Source of the DNA: Platycnemis pennipes
Taxonomy: Eukaryota > Arthropoda > Insecta > Odonata > Platycnemididae
Assembly (NCBI GenBank): GCA_933228895.1
Contig: OW121852.1
Coordinates: 108,273,544 to 108,337,543, forward strand
Length of the DNA: 64,000 nucleotides
Reading direction: 5' to 3'
A model generated the notes under the pieces. The model was not told the DNA's origin. It searched no databases and saw only the letters and a list, made by a program, of their open reading frames with translations. Every line of letters begins with the position of its first letter. Positions within the stretch are counted from its first letter, which is position 1. Shown piece after piece: positions 45,586 to 58,935 of the stretch. A program made the translations under genes and the position numbers.

Positions 45586-46414
45586 GCTTTAGATTTCGAA
45601 TATCCCATCCGTTCTGATCCTTTTCCACTCCAAAGTCTCCAAATGATTTTCTCCGCTCCATCATGATCCATTTAGGTCCTATCTGAAGCCCTTCTGGCTT
45701 CTCCTCTTCTTGATTTCTTCTTTGAACTCTCCTCGGACCAACGCAGTCCCACTCCCACGCGCTCGTAAATCCTTCTTTGTGATGCGGCGGCCGCCATCTT
45801 TCAATTGCTTCATTGTCGTCGCCGCACACGAATTGTACCCCCCACTCTCTCTTTCGTCCGCCTGTACATTTCTTCCCAATCTCTCGTCGCCCGTCCCTCG
45901 CCAATATCGCAAGCTTGAAAAGTTTGATTCGCAGAACAGATGGTTTCGGTACCGAATTAGGACGAGCGCGCAGATTCCGCCGGAGACATCAAACTACCTT
46001 ACGATGATCTCACTGTGTCACAAATTATATGCGATTACTGGAATGAATTTCAAATTTTACCACTCAAGTAAAGTCGGATTACATCTGTATTCCTGTAATT
46101 TAAAACATTGATGCATAGATTTTCGTATATTTTTAGGATATTTAGTCACATACCAAGGATTTAATAGTGCTTCGGAAAATACATTTAAAATATTTTTCCA
46201 CACAATAATTGGCCACTTAGACTGGATTTTTGACTAGTGGCCAAGTTTGCAGCTCTTCATATTGATTAACTGGACAGCTGACTCTTAGCCCCTCGCACTG
46301 TCAAAATCCTTGACCATCAGACCGTACTTTCCGATCCTATTTGCTCTTACCATATGCATTTAAACAATTGATACAATCTCACTATGGGTTGCACTGTGGC
46401 ACAGCTTCTACACC
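45586..46414. other. No gene recognised; GC-rich patch at 45740-45910
   Basis: The minus-strand frames 45569-45904 and 45679-45912 are charged and low in complexity with no known domain. The GC-rich patch contains GCGGCGGCCGCC. Confidence 0.35.
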
Positions 46415-46465
46415 GACATCTACACATGACACTGCAAATCGACGAAGGTGCGTGTAAAACGTTTG
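46415..46465 (-). mobile_element. Decayed LINE tail, antisense
   Basis: ACATCTACACATGACACTGC then AAATCGACGAAGGTGCGTGT fits an old antisense tail copy. Confidence 0.35.
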
Positions 46466-46749
46466 TAAGGCTATGGCCCTTGGATTACAAATAAAACACA
46501 TCTATATTAGGGCGTTGAGGTGTGGCTAAAAGATAAATAATATATGGAGCAGAGTGGTAGTCATTCATCAAAATCTACTCTTGCCGGCAGAAAAGTGGTG
46601 GCATTGGAAATACTCATTAAATGGTGTGCTCCACCGGTCAAGATTTCTAAGAAGATCTTCACGAGACTCATATCTGTCGAGTGATGTTCTTATTAAATGA
46701 TCCGCATATCTCCATCCAAGCATAATTCCATTTTTTAGCTGAAAGTCAT

Positions 46750-46825
46750 TTCCAGGTCTGGTGACCTACCACGCCCTATCAAACAACCTGTTGGAGGCTC
46801 GCAGGATAAAATGAAAATGGTAGCA
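46750..46825 (+). mobile_element. Decayed LINE tail
   Basis: GTGACCTACCACGCCCTATC then GTTGGAGGCTCGCAGGATAA keeps the spacing of the tail hairpin with many changes. Confidence 0.3.
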
Positions 46826-46942
46826 TGTTCAGTCGCTCCTATCTATTGAAGAATCACGCATCGCCTAACACTCTTGCATTCTCGGATAGAGTACCATATA
46901 GATGACTATGATTGTAGAGCAGTCTTAAGTGAAATATATCAT

Positions 46943-47440
46943 GATTTCATCATCATCATCATCATCATTGGTCAACAATCCTAGGATTCGCTTGAATCAG
47001 CCCTCCACTAGATTCTTCTTTCGGTCAACCTCTTCATTTAAACGTAATTCCTCTCTTTCACATCCTTCACGACCTGTTTCATATATCTCATACGAGGTCT
47101 TCCTTTGCCGTTCTTCTCGTTCACTTTTCCCTCGGAGATTGTCTTCATCAGGCCGTCGTGTCTTAAGTATTGCCGATTAACTTGTCCCGTCTTCTTTTTA
47201 GAGTTTTCAGCAGACTTCTCTTTTCTCCCACTCTTCTTAAGACTTCGTTTGTCACTCGGTCGATCCATTTTATCTTCATCATTCTTTCGATAGCACCACA
47301 TTTCGAATAATTCCACTCTTTCATCTCCGCTGCTGTCGTCGTCCAAACCTCACTGACGTAAAGAAAGATGCTCCAGATGCACGTACTCCACGTACTGATG
47401 AATTGTTTCCTCATTTCTACGCTTAAGCTTACTCTAAGCA
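46943..47440 (-). mobile_element. RTE-like LINE, 3' end with CAT tail
   Basis: On the minus strand, VEMRKQFISTWSTCIWSIF, VSEVWTTTAAEMKEW, KIKWIDRVTNEVLRRVGEK and RSLLKTLKRR are in one frame. After a frame shift come RQYLRHDGLMKTISEGKV, KGRPRMRYMKQVVKDVKER. These are the C-terminal blocks of endonuclease-RT proteins of RTE-like elements. The 3' end is a CAT (ATG on the element strand) run at 46948-46968. 5'-truncated near 47440. Confidence 0.8.
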
Positions 47441-48960
47441 TAGAAATCCTAATCTATCCTCGCTAAATTCAGAATGACCACCACCTCCCGCATGCACATC
47501 AGATTCTCCTCAACAATTGGACTGATAGTTGAAAACATCTATCCTAATCTGCGAGTGGATATATTTATCTAATAGAGTGATTTACTCATGAAGTTTACTT
47601 TTTTAGGTTATTGCGCACTATAGGCTCCATTGTACTTTTAAACTCTGGCGGTAGAGATATGGTAGATGAGAATTGACATGTATTCCATCCTTCTCTCATC
47701 CGGAATATTCTCGGATTGCGTGAGGTGCAAACAGTTCTGGTCAACATAACCCATTCTTTCCTTGATTCTTCTTGCCTCTCGGGTAGTCATGTGTGCGGTT
47801 CAAGGACAATACCTCCGAGCTCTAATGGATGTTTATGGACTTCTTGCCATAGATACTTAATACCTCGGACCTTCATTTACTATCTACTCCATTCTACCCT
47901 ATCCAGTCACTCATTCTGGCAAATGCATTTCAATGTTTAACGGTTGCAGTTTCTCTTCCGTCCCGAAAGTCTCCAGCTTTACCGTTCCTTCTCGTGCTGT
48001 TCCACTCCGCCGTTCCACTTTTTCATGGCCAAACGCGACGCCATCCTGACTTAACCCAGGCTTCTCTCGCTCTTCCTATTTCCAGTATCCAAGAACCCCA
48101 TCTCTGACCTATCCTTCTCTGGTCCACCGCACCTATTCCACCCTAGACCATTACGACACGCGACACCCATTTGTCTTTGCGACCTTCCCCCCTTTCCGAA
48201 GCCTAACTCCCGCACAAAAATAGAGTCAAATCTTTCCTCCTCTATCCCAATGAAATTCTGAGAAGTTTCTTTTTGCCAGGGTAATCAGTTGCGCAATTTC
48301 TTTGTGGTTTGGACAATTCTTATGCTGAAGGACACTGGGGAAAAAAGTTAACGAATTCAATTATGGAGGCAGACGTGCTAGATATAATTTTAGATTAGAA
48401 GACAGATTGGCCGAGGAATCTAGGTCTATAAACTAGTTTCATTGTGGGCTGAAAATGGCTAGAGAAAATGACTCGAGGACCGGGAATCAATCTACGAAAT
48501 TCCAGCTTCCCATGCCACAGTGTGACGCTTCTCAGGATTCATGATTCTAAGGGCAGTAAGTAGCATCTAGGGTAACTAGTTCTTAATCGCCATCACATAC
48601 CATTGATCATGCACTCGCAAGGTGGATGCGTACTTCGAAGAAGCCACCGCGATTGCAGTGATCTTTAAGTTGTAGGAATGCAACTGCTCATTATAATTAA
48701 TAATGTGAAATTTACTTTTAAATAACATAGATTACCTGTACATCGGTGGTAAGCTCAAGTCGGATGAAAATCTTGGGAAAATCATGGTGTAAATGAAGCA
48801 TAAGTATTTTAGTCACCATTAATAACACACTCGAGAGACCCTACAGTGCTGTGGAAAGAGGTCCGAAATGAATTCACGCATTCAATTTGTCTGCAACTAG
48901 AAATTATGCGGCTTAGTCTGAACTGAATTGGTCGAGGCTGCTCTCCTTTCAATGCATACT
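47441..48960. other. No recognisable gene
   Basis: Pyrimidine-rich at 47980-48240. No domain-bearing frame or known repeat. Confidence 0.4.
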
Positions 48961-49132
48961 GAAAATAAAAGAATGAAACTTTGTTAGGATCACTTTATAT
49001 TTAAATAGGCGTAGTTACATTAATAACGTAGTTACATCTTCAGGTAACCTGAAGATAAAACTACGTTATGAAACCCGGGTCGTGCCTATTTAAATATAAA
49101 GTGAACCTAACAAAGTTTCATTCTTTATTTTC
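48961..49132. repeat. Long palindrome with about 85-bp arms
   Basis: The outer arms (GAATGAAACTTTGTTAGG.TC and its inverse) and the inner part (ATCTTCAGGT / ACCTGAAGAT) are inverse around 49045. The right half contains CTGAAGATAAAACTACGTTA then TGAAACCCGGGTCGTGCC, like a PLE-type end motif. No coding. Confidence 0.8.
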
Positions 49133-50205
49133 CATTATGGAAAGGTATCACATAGTCAAGCCTGAAGTTTTCAGCTATAGTTTAGAAAGCATACTGAATC
49201 GGTTCCGTATTTGAACCTATTTCGTATGTTTCTTCCATCTAAACTTGGAGCATTTTATCCACCCATCCTGGTCGTTTGGAGTTAATATGCTACCTGAAAT
49301 GGTTTAGCACTTCTCCAATAACATAATAACGCTCTTCTTAAACAACGGTAGCAATCAAGGTATGTGATAGGTTAAAGTTTTCTATTAACGAAGTTAGGCA
49401 CGAGTTCTTCACTTTTAAAAATTTCACAGGCTTCAAACCTTATCGCAGATACTTGTTTGCATTCTAAATATGTGGCTTTAGTTTACTTCAAATTACTACC
49501 TATATCATTTGAAAATCTTTGCTTGGGAGATATGGGTATCGTCAGAATACCGTAAAGAGAAAATGCAAAGAAAAATAAAAGAATAGAACCAGCGCGGTGC
49601 AGCGCTGACTGACAGCAGCTGAATGAAACTGAAAAAAACCTCTTCGATCTAAACATAATCAGCAGGTTGTTAAGACTCGAGGATATCACATGAAAGAACA
49701 CTATAAACTATTCCTTTAGAGGTAGCTACAGTGTCACATAAATGAAAACTTCGTAGATTAATTGAAAATTTTGAATTAATTTGGGATAGCATAGAGATTT
49801 TTGTAGTACTTTGAAATAAAATTTATAAAAAAAGTTTAGGGTAATCCATATGTTTTTACTCGCCTGGCGTAATAAAACTAAATCTGGTATAAATAATTAT
49901 ATTTCAATTTCCTTTTACTGCAATTAAAATTCCATTGAAATGTAGTTCAAGCACATTTAGCATCTCATGTTACGTATATAAATTATTTATTATTTAAGTT
50001 AACTATAAAATGGGATCATAATATACTTTCGTCGTAGAATTAGTTCATATTCTTATTGTAAGATTTATCTTGAAAAGAAGAAAATCCTGGAAGAATTCTG
50101 AAACACTTTTGATCCCCAACTCAAAAAAGAGTTTCAGGATTCGAGGCTAAGTGAAACACTCAACCGAAAATATCAATCCTTCAGGACTCATGAGTTCCAC
50201 AGAAT
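49133..50205. other. No recognisable feature
   Basis: AT-rich interval without gene or known repeat. Confidence 0.45.
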
Positions 50206-50260
50206 ACATCTACGTAATACCCTGCGAGCCACCACTGATACTTGAGAAAGGGGAGGCTTG
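50206..50260 (-). mobile_element. LINE 3' tail, antisense, partial
   Basis: CATCTACGTAATACCCTGCG then AGCCACCACTGATAC. The second half of the hairpin is lost. Confidence 0.5.
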
Positions 50261-51649
50261 ATACCCGAAGTAAGATCTATTTGGGTATAGAGAAAGAATA
50301 AGAATGCATTTAGAATAGTAGTGATTATAGCGCTATTAGAAAATACATGTAATACACTATACTGCCTTTTCTGGCTTCATACATTTTGAAAGAACGATTT
50401 CATTTAATAGATTACAAATATTTATTAAAAGAACTGGCGACACATAGATGTAAATTAAAATATCATCTATCCTATGAGAATTATTTGCCTGAATATGATG
50501 ATTCAAACAAAAAATGGCGGGAAGCGTACCGCATTAGTTAATGAAGGTACTGTTTGGTTGGAAGGTGAAAGAGTGGTACCCAAGTTTGGCATTCCATTTC
50601 TGCGTAGAAATTGTAAGAGAGGCATGAAAAGAAATTTCATTGATGAATATATGTGAGAAACTTTAGTTGGAGGGCTAAAAGATATTATCAAAGATGGGTG
50701 CTCAAGATATATAATTATATGCTTGGGCTGTTTATTATCTAACAAACAAACGAAAAACTAAGAATCTTTTAATTCAAATTCTTAATATTCAACCGATGGA
50801 GCGAAAGCGCCACATGATTACATGGAGAGAAAAAAACACGACCCAAATCCACAAAAATTAAATTAAAAATTACGGTCAGGATTTCACTGTATTCTGTATT
50901 TGTAGAATTGCTGGTATAAATAAAAGTTGTAGGTTATAAATGAAACTAGACGGATCCATTCAAGTGTTTGAGTGAAGTTGGATGAAAATCAGTTCAATAT
51001 TAAAAGCAAAAGAACTCACTTGGCAAAGGAGACAATGAAGAGGAGGAAGTTGATGACGGGAACCTTGAGTAAATCGGCGAAGGAAGGATTTATTAATTAT
51101 GTTACATGGCGTTGTACGGTTAAAAAGCTTCATGTTGACAAAGGAGGATTAACATGGGATCTACATTTCTGAGACGTATTGAGAGGAGAGGAGGGGGTAA
51201 GCTGCGTGGAGTGGAAGACGAATATGGAAGAGTTCAACGCAGCGAGGGGAGTGAACAGAAGTTGGTCGAAGGAAATGGAATGATGTAACAAATCCCAACA
51301 TGAGACGCAGAGGGAGGTAGGAGAGTGCTGAGGATGGTGATAGAATGGAAAACTTATGGCTACGCATAGAAAAGGGAGAGAGAAAAATAATCAGTGTAAG
51401 AGGCTTACTTAGAGGAACAAGAAAAGATTAGAGGAGCCCAATAGATGTTATGATGGGAATATGGGTGTTGCTGAAAGAAATCTTAAGTGATAACCTTACG
51501 TGGTGGCAGACAGATTTTTTAGGTGTCCTAAAAGCTACGTCTCTTTTCCTCCGTGTCAACTAGGCTCTTAAACCTGAGACAAACAGAACAACCGTGTTAC
51601 AAGCGGGATTCAAAGTAGTTGGGTGGTATAGGAAGCTTCAGAAAGTAAA
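50261..51649. other. No recognisable gene
   Basis: The frame at 50474-50656 and others show no domain. 51170-51380 is purine-rich. Confidence 0.4.
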
Positions 51650-52380
51650 CTAGGAAGCTAAGTTAGGACCCACCTAGAATATACAGTCAGCGTATGGGAA
51701 TTGGGTTTTAATCAGGTTTGACCAGAGAACTAGACAGTGCGCAGCATAGAGCAGCTAGGTTTGTAGAAAGATGTTACGATAGGTTTAGCAGTGTATAAAA
51801 ATTTACAGAAGAAATAGGTTGGGAATCATTATCAGATGGTAGGTTAAAATACCGATTATATCTCCTGCAGAAATTTTAAACGGATATCTTTGCTGAGGAT
51901 TTTTAATGTATATTAAGAACCCATGTGTATGCTATTCTAGGTGCTGTGTATGTTATGCTAGGTTTGGCCGGGCAATAAGCGTAGAGGGCTAGATTGTCGT
52001 ATCAATAGATTTAAAATGTCGTATTTCCCGCGCACCATAAGAGAACATAACAGGCAGCATAGCAAAGGGCCTGGTAAGTAAAAGATTGTTGGAGTAGTCG
52101 TTGGTACATGAAGCATGCCTTAACATTTCTAGCCTATACATGCTAGGAAAATACAGATAATATATGTATAGAAATGCCATTATAACCAATTATCTCTTCA
52201 CTACTATATAGTTACTGACCATGTAGTTGTACGAGACTATCACCTAACATTTTTCCATGCGTTGGAGGCATTGTAGTTCTTATTTGTATGTCAGTAGTGT
52301 ATGTTTGATTATCTTCACCCCCTGCCACACACCCTCACGGTCACTGGCACGGTGTTGCGTGGATGTAGATGTATCCCTAT
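51650..52380 (+). mobile_element. CR1-like LINE E, decayed 3' part with tail
   Basis: C-terminal ORF blocks remain across frame shifts: HLEYTVSVWELG, VGNHYQM, then CRINRFKMSYFPRTIREHNR near 51990-52050. The tail at 52314-52375 reads TTCACCCCCTGCCACACACC then CTCACGGTCACTGGCACGGT then GGATGTAGATG. Confidence 0.65.
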
Positions 52381-55300
52381 ATAAACTTTTCCCCTACAGA
52401 GTTTGAGTTAAAGGCTGTGATTGGTAGCAATATTCAATAAAAGGGTATAACTTTGAAGCTGAAGTATTTATTCTGAATTATATCGTAGATAGATACTTTT
52501 CTTACGAACACAAGATAACCTGAATGAATAATTAAGAGTTCTACTAGTACTAGTCGTCATCAATGCTAATCACATGAATTGGCTTGAACCAGTTCTCTTT
52601 CGATTCTTCAATCGATATACTCATAAAATAGCATGTGCCTGATTGAAGCAACATTGAGACAGCTCTTCTTTCCATTATCCTATCAATAGACTCATCAAAC
52701 ATCATGTGCCTTATGTTTTTACATTCTTTTTCGTTTTATCCACGTATTTCATAATCCGACACAGCTTCTCTCGTTTTATTTTTTCCTTAACGGTTGTTTA
52801 TAATAAGATGTTACATCCTAAGTTGTTTCTGGCAACTAATTCTCGTGTTTTTCCTCAAATTTAACGAGGTCTCTTTCTCGTAAACGTTTTAGAGGCCATA
52901 TACTTAAACCGGTCAACTTAATTTTATGACCCGGTTCTCTCTTTGTTTAACTGGTTTCTATTGCCGTAAAACGAAGTAAAATCGATAGTACAATGGCCTT
53001 GATTTGCTTTTGCGGTAAGAAAATTGAGTATGAATTCTTTTCCAATTTTTTTACCCAAATATTTCTCCGGATAGCGAAAAAATATCCTCTCCATCATAGG
53101 AAGTCCGAATGAGTCCCCTCCACTAGTAAAAGCATGGTAGCACCATCACGGAACAACAGAGAAATTTTTATTGAGGCTAAAAGGCGAATAGGATTATCCT
53201 CTATGCATGGCTGCACCCTCTCCTGTTTCCCCATTTCCGCTATGACGTACGAAACCCTTATTCCTTCGAAGGATACAAAAAATATCCCTTGCCCTCCTTT
53301 AACTTGCAACCCACCACCAATGGCGTCCCTTCCTGCCAACCCCTCTACAAATCTCTGCGCCCCTGTCACGGCGACCCCTTTAGCCCTCTTTCATCGACTT
53401 TTCATCCCTTAGATACCCGCCCTTCCCCTCTGCCGAGTCCCTTACACGAGGCACTCTCTCGTAACCCTTCCCCAACTCCTGAGAGACCAGATCTCGCTTC
53501 CCACCCCCTTCCTCGCGGTGGTGAGAGCCGAGAGATTCCAGTGTTTGTCCGCCACTTCTCAGCACGGGCACCGGTTTCCAAAAATTCCCAGGTTGAGGGG
53601 GGTGAATAGCGAGCAGGGGTTTGTTAATCGCAGGTGAGAGGCGATCCAGGCGCACGCACCACGAAAGGGGAGAAGCTTTCTCCCACCGAATCGAGTCGGG
53701 AGTGGGAAGGGAAAGTCGCACTGCGTCCGAATAGCACAACAAACTCCTGAGGATTTTATTTCGGGAGCTATGCAGTCCATGGATAAGAAAATTCCAGCAT
53801 ATCCGGGGAGATTCTACGGTAGAGCAGAATTGCAGCAGTAGTTCTAGGGCACAATAAGCTTCTTAACGAGAAGGTACGATAAAAAGATATCGTCCATTGA
53901 CAAGGCTGCAATATCCAAATAGGGTGGAATCAGATGGAGGTGGCGTGCATATGCTAGCCTATGTGTGAGAATGAAGTTTAAAACTTTAAAATAGAGGTGC
54001 TTGGAAGACATTAGGGCCTTGCCTTCTTTGCGTAAACGCCGAAAACTTGGCGTTTTCTTCGGCCTCTTCATCTAGAATTAGCACGCATATTGAAACATGA
54101 ATAACAACGGAATCATCCCCACTATTCATTGCAGAAGTGTAATTTAATCATTCTGAGACTACAGCAGTATAAAAGTATTTCAATGCAAAAGTATTTCAAT
54201 TCAAAAGTATTTCAATTCAAAAGTATTTCAATTCCAAACAATCAGTGTAAATTTTAACTCATTAAGCCCAAAGTATTTGGCATATGCATGCGTATTCCCC
54301 TCTTTCTGCCATTTATTTAACGACTCTTTAATACCATTCCATTATTCATATTACTTGTGTTAGTTTATCTGCGTGCAAAAATAACATGATCCATTCTGTA
54401 AACGCCAGTAGTTGATGGTATACCTGCGCTGGCTGAAATATCCGACCTTGCTTCACAAATCAGCTGTGACGTTACCTCCAGCCCTGTCTAATTTACTTGG
54501 CAGAAACTAACTGGTAAAATTTTATTTGTTGGTACTTTTGGAGTTTATTTTTGAACATTGATGTAATGTTTGTATTAAGTAAATTGCATTTACATTTATA
54601 TACGAGGAGAGCTCAATATCTCTTTTCAATATTGAATAAAAATTCGTCATTTACATGACGGACACGATAACACGTTTTCCAAAGTTGATTGCCGCTGAAT
54701 AAATTGAGAATCACTGGCCTAGAGGTATAAATTTTGATGATTTACCATAATGTCCTCCATACAGTCGTAGATATTATACAGGTGGTAGGAGTCGGTTTAA
54801 TCTTGAGATCTTTCATAACCTCCTGAGTACCTATCGCTCCCGATGCTATCTTTTAGAAGAATAACCCCATTATTGATTTCATATAAAACTCCCGTTCAGC
54901 AATTCTATTGCTGAATAAAATTAGGAAGAAACGCCTCCGCTTGGTAGACGGGAATTTAACTAATTTATTTTAAAAAATTGTAAATTTCCGCCCAATTCTG
55001 GAAGACTCCCGACCGAACCAGAAGATGCGACAATCCTACGAAGTCACCTCCTCTGAAGTAGCATATCCGATTCTACGACCTTGGAATGAGGTTCAGACAT
55101 GCCACAGTAACTGTTCCTCATGCGATCGAAGTCGAATTATAGAACCGAAACCCTTTCAACTCAAACTTCTGTTTGCGGAAATATTATATATCCACTCCAA
55201 ATTTGAATGGATGGCTCCTTAGAAACTCTTACCAGGTTTGGTCCTATAGTCAACCGAAGCATAAAAATTCTAAACTAACACTGCCTTAGAAACGATCCTT

Positions 55301-57149
55301 TTAACTGGAGGAATGACGGTGCTGTACGCATAAACATCTAATGTTAGTTTGGGACCCGAGTCAAAAGAGAACTGAATCCACTCTCTTCTGTCGTCTTGTC
55401 TGTGCGAGCATTAAGAGTCCATCCTGCTTGTTTAACGACTTGAGGTTGATTCAGTTTATGAGCGTGGAGCTAAAAAAAATGTGAGCCAAAAGTTACATTA
55501 AAGTCTCTCATATTTCTGGATAGAGCTGATTCTTTTCCCTGGATCGGCAATGGTTTTCTAAATGTTAGCACCCATAAAATCACGCTACATAGGTTTTGCC
55601 CCCACAGCGTCAGTTACAAATGACCCGCTGGTGAATCAACAAACAGGTCGATGCATCCACGAAAGTTTCACTATCATATTGTAGTATACCTTATTCTCTT
55701 ATTGATGAACTTCAACCTTTAATACTTATTAAACATGCACCTGCCTTACCAGGGTTATCATCCTTAGCACACGGAGAGCTATCGAATATATAACAAAGTA
55801 TTCAGCAATTTCAGCAACACAAGCACGGAGTTGACAGCCAGCCACATTTTGAGTTGAGATGAGCTTGAGTGAATGATTGACTATTCTTAGTCTTACCGGT
55901 ATTTTTCCACATTTCACAAAACAAAAACACCATTATTTTCACGATAAAAACTAAGTATTAATTCATTCTCTGCCTTACGAAAATGTAAAAACACCTATAA
56001 AGTAGGTGAAATGTAACTGTGTAGGTGTAAATGTAGTGTAATAAATGCCAATGTTTCGTAGTAACATTGCCAAAGTAAAATAAATATATGTAGTCTTTGT
56101 TACTAACATGATCGTGAACATTAAATGTGGTGAAGTAAAACACTAATCGATTTTCATGCACGTTTATTATATAAAACAATTGTATAGAGTAGTCAAGCAA
56201 CAAATATTTTTCGTTCTCACAAAATATAATTAAAAACTAGGTTCACCAGTCCCTGAGTCGGACCATCTTGGCTTACCATCGAAAAGCAGAACAAAGGGTC
56301 CTGTTGAGCACAGGCCGGTGGTACGAGAAACATGAGACGTAGTTGAAGCACCTGGCATCGAGGTATCTAACGAAAGGTATGTTGGCGTAGTCCTTTCCAT
56401 ACTTTTTCGCAGCTCTCTACGGCATTCATTCTAGATTAAATACATTTTTCATGAATGAGATAAAGTCGACATTTCACAGAGTGTCAATGTTGCAGTCTCC
56501 GTACGGCTCATCTTAAACCTCATCAGGATCCATCCAGACGCACCGCTGTCTGCCGCTCTTCTATTTCAGAAAAATACGCACGGAAGTCAAAACCGGAAAA
56601 ACCTTACAGCCAAATAACTGTTATACTGTCATAGTTTTTAATAATTCACTTTAGAATCTAACAAAAGTTGTTACATTTAAGTCCACGAGCTGTAACTGTC
56701 ACACTAGAAATCAAAAAGCCATGTTATAAGTATTGGAAGGCTCCTCAAGTGTTGAATGTAAGAAAAACATTATATAAAATAAATAGATGTGACTGCATGA
56801 GCAAATTGAACCAGGTCGTCGACGAAGTTTGAGTAAAAGGCAAAATACTTGTAGGAGAGCCAGGACTGTCGTCTTTTCCTGTTTGCACTTCCTTCCTCAC
56901 TGATCGCTAAGCATCAAGATCCACGCCACAAGCCCCAGACCGCACAACAGCCGCAGCTGTCTGCCCACACGGATACAAATGACGTAAGTATTGTAGGTAC
57001 GTATTTCCCGTACATCTTAAATATCAGCAGGAAAAGATAATATAATTACTCAAAACAAGGAAATTCCCATGCGTAACTCTCTGTTAACCTTACACAGTGA
57101 TTTAGAACCTCGTAAGTGCTGAATATACGAGCTCCAAATCTAAAAAAAT
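52381..57149. other. Long interval without recognisable gene
   Basis: A roughly 100-bp imperfect tandem at 52590-52730 (both parts have CATGTGCCT preceded by TCAATCGATA or TCAATAGAC) and a GC-rich block at 53280-53720 with low-complexity proline-rich frames are the only structures noted besides the tandem at 54171. No domain-bearing frame found. Confidence 0.4.
54171..54234. repeat. Four tandem 16-bp units
   Basis: AAAAGTATTTCAATTC repeated four times; the first unit ends GC instead of TC. Confidence 0.9.
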
Positions 57150-57330
57150 ATTCACCATAATATACTTCGGCAGAAAATTGCTAAAGCAACCTCAAAATTA
57201 TAATGTTAGTAGGGTAGACATAAGTGTGGCAAATGATAATACATATCTGGGCATTAATTTTATTCAAAATCCATCATGCAGGAATCATATTCTAATTTTT
57301 TTGTGCAGCTTTAAAGAGACTGACGTTTAT
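57150..57330 (+). mobile_element. CR1-like LINE fragment
   Basis: The frame from about 57178 reads VDISVANDNTYLGINF then NPSCRNHIL, the conserved YLGI block downstream of the RT in this LINE family (compare about 32461-32510). About 180 bp, ending just before a SINE. Confidence 0.55.
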
Positions 57331-57344
57331 CAAAGAAATTGTTT

Positions 57345-57650
57345 TTGTTTGGTGGCTAGAGTACTGGGCTCCCATCTCACGGGGCCGGGTTCTAATTCCA
57401 ATAGTGGTACAGATTTTTCATTGGTAAATCTGTCCCCACATGAGTGCTTTAAAGAGAGCACTTTAAGGTCAGTACTCAGGCAGGCTGAGGGGTCGTTAAA
57501 CCGCAGACCCCTTGGAGACTTTCGTTAACAGTAGGCTCTCACCGATGCCGGGTTTCTCTCCTCCGTTCCTGAAAATCTCTCTACACCCAATTTCCCACAT
57601 AACCTAAATGGCGCAAATGACCCCAATCGCCTCCCCGAATACGTAACTAC
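57345..57650 (+). mobile_element. tRNA-derived SINE, sense copy
   Basis: A-box region GGTGGCTAGAGTACTGGGCT and B-box region GGTTCTAATTCC (57388-57399, one extra base). Body CACCGATGCCGGGTTTCTCT and 3' end ATGGCGCAAATGACCCCAAT then CGCCTCCCCGAATACGTAAC. Same family as 11880-12200. Confidence 0.75.
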
Positions 57651-58889
57651 CATTCTAAAATTTCGCAAAATGCATACAAGAACATAAATTTTATCGTTAC
57701 ATATCAGGCGGTAGGTACCTTTAGAAAAATATAAGAATATGCAGAATTTCATGAAATTAAAGTTTAATATTGTAGCTAAATTTGGAGACAAAAATACTTT
57801 CCTTTTCCTGGTTCACTTTTCTTCAGTCACAAAAAATATTGCCCAAAAATACGTATGTATATGGAGAGGGTTAATATATGAGATTTTTTTCCGAAATGAC
57901 TTCCTGCCAGTCCATGTAAACAACATTTGCCGCTCGAGTCGTCGCTCCCGATTGAGTTTGAGAACGAATCTCGCATCACCCAACGCAATCGATCCTCCCC
58001 ACTACCTGCACAATACATCGCCACTGACTGACTCCGCCTCCAGCTTCTCCGCCCAAATACCCCGTCCAGACCTTCACCTACGCCTCACAAAAAGCAGAAT
58101 CTAGAAATTCGTTCCTGCCACGGTAGTGGCGAACGAAATTGCCGAAGGGTTGAGGGAGTCCCAATGGTGCCTCATCCAGTTACGAACTTGGACTGGAAGG
58201 GAAGCAAAGATTAGGAAAAACACTCAAGGGATTATGTTCAAAGTAAAATAAGGGTGGCAGGATGAAAAAGAGGTAAACTTATCACGCACTTCGATAGCAT
58301 ATGAGAGTATTTCCATCCCATTGAGGCGATTTAGAGGGAGAAAATTTGGCATAAAATGCAATATGAGAGGAGTTTAGAAAAAAAAATTATTTCCCTCGCG
58401 TTAAGAGCTTCATAAAATATATCTCTAAATCAGTCTAATCTTTTTTCCTTCTGATCGAAGAATTTTGAAAATTTCGGAAAAGTAAACCTGAGAGCAACTA
58501 TTGCAATGAAACTTTGAACGAAAAACGAACTATGATACAAGAAAATAATTAAAGGGCAAGTTATGCATTATATATTCAAGGATTCATTGTATTGCAAAGC
58601 CATTGCAGATTGAACACTTTACAGTCGTAAATTTATGTCGATATTCTTATGCATCATTGCCTTGGGTGCTTTAATATTTTTTTCGTAATATTAAAGTAAT
58701 AATGCAACTATGACATTTTTATTCCTGAATTTCCTCTGAACAATTCAAGCTGTATCCCGAGAGAGAGGGGGAGAGAGAGATAAATCATTAGCATATCATC
58801 AAAATATCATGAAACTCAGTAGAATATAAAGAGTCGTTTCAGGCGTTATATGGTGGAATAACATAATAAATAAGTTTGGCAATTTTCCA
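57651..58889. other. No recognisable gene
   Basis: GC-richer at 57910-58230; frames there (57739-58104, 57827-58024) have no domain. A GA microsatellite sits at about 58757-58781. Confidence 0.4.
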
Positions 58890-58935
58890 CAAAGAAATCT
58901 TTACTTCGACCGGTTTCGATGTGATACATCATCAT
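58890..58935 (-). repeat. PLE-type end motif, antisense
   Basis: On the minus strand, CACATCGAAACCGGTCGAAG followed by TAAAGATTTC, like the end of the PLE at 60240-61293. Confidence 0.4.

Noticed and set aside
45569..45912. Charged minus-strand frames as a small gene
   Set aside because: No domain, no splice signals, and a LINE tail abuts one end; probably non-coding.
52560..52730. Possible RTE-like tail
   Set aside because: Only loose resemblance (TTGAACCAGTTCTC and TCAATCGATA); the region is better described as an imperfect duplication.
53134..53780. Proline-rich frames of about 90-120 codons on both strands
   Set aside because: Composition-driven in a GC-rich, C-biased patch; neither strand shows a domain or splice context.
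54171..54234. CRISPR-like short repeats
   Set aside because: Four 16-bp units are directly adjacent without spacers, and the sequence is eukaryotic; it is a simple tandem repeat.
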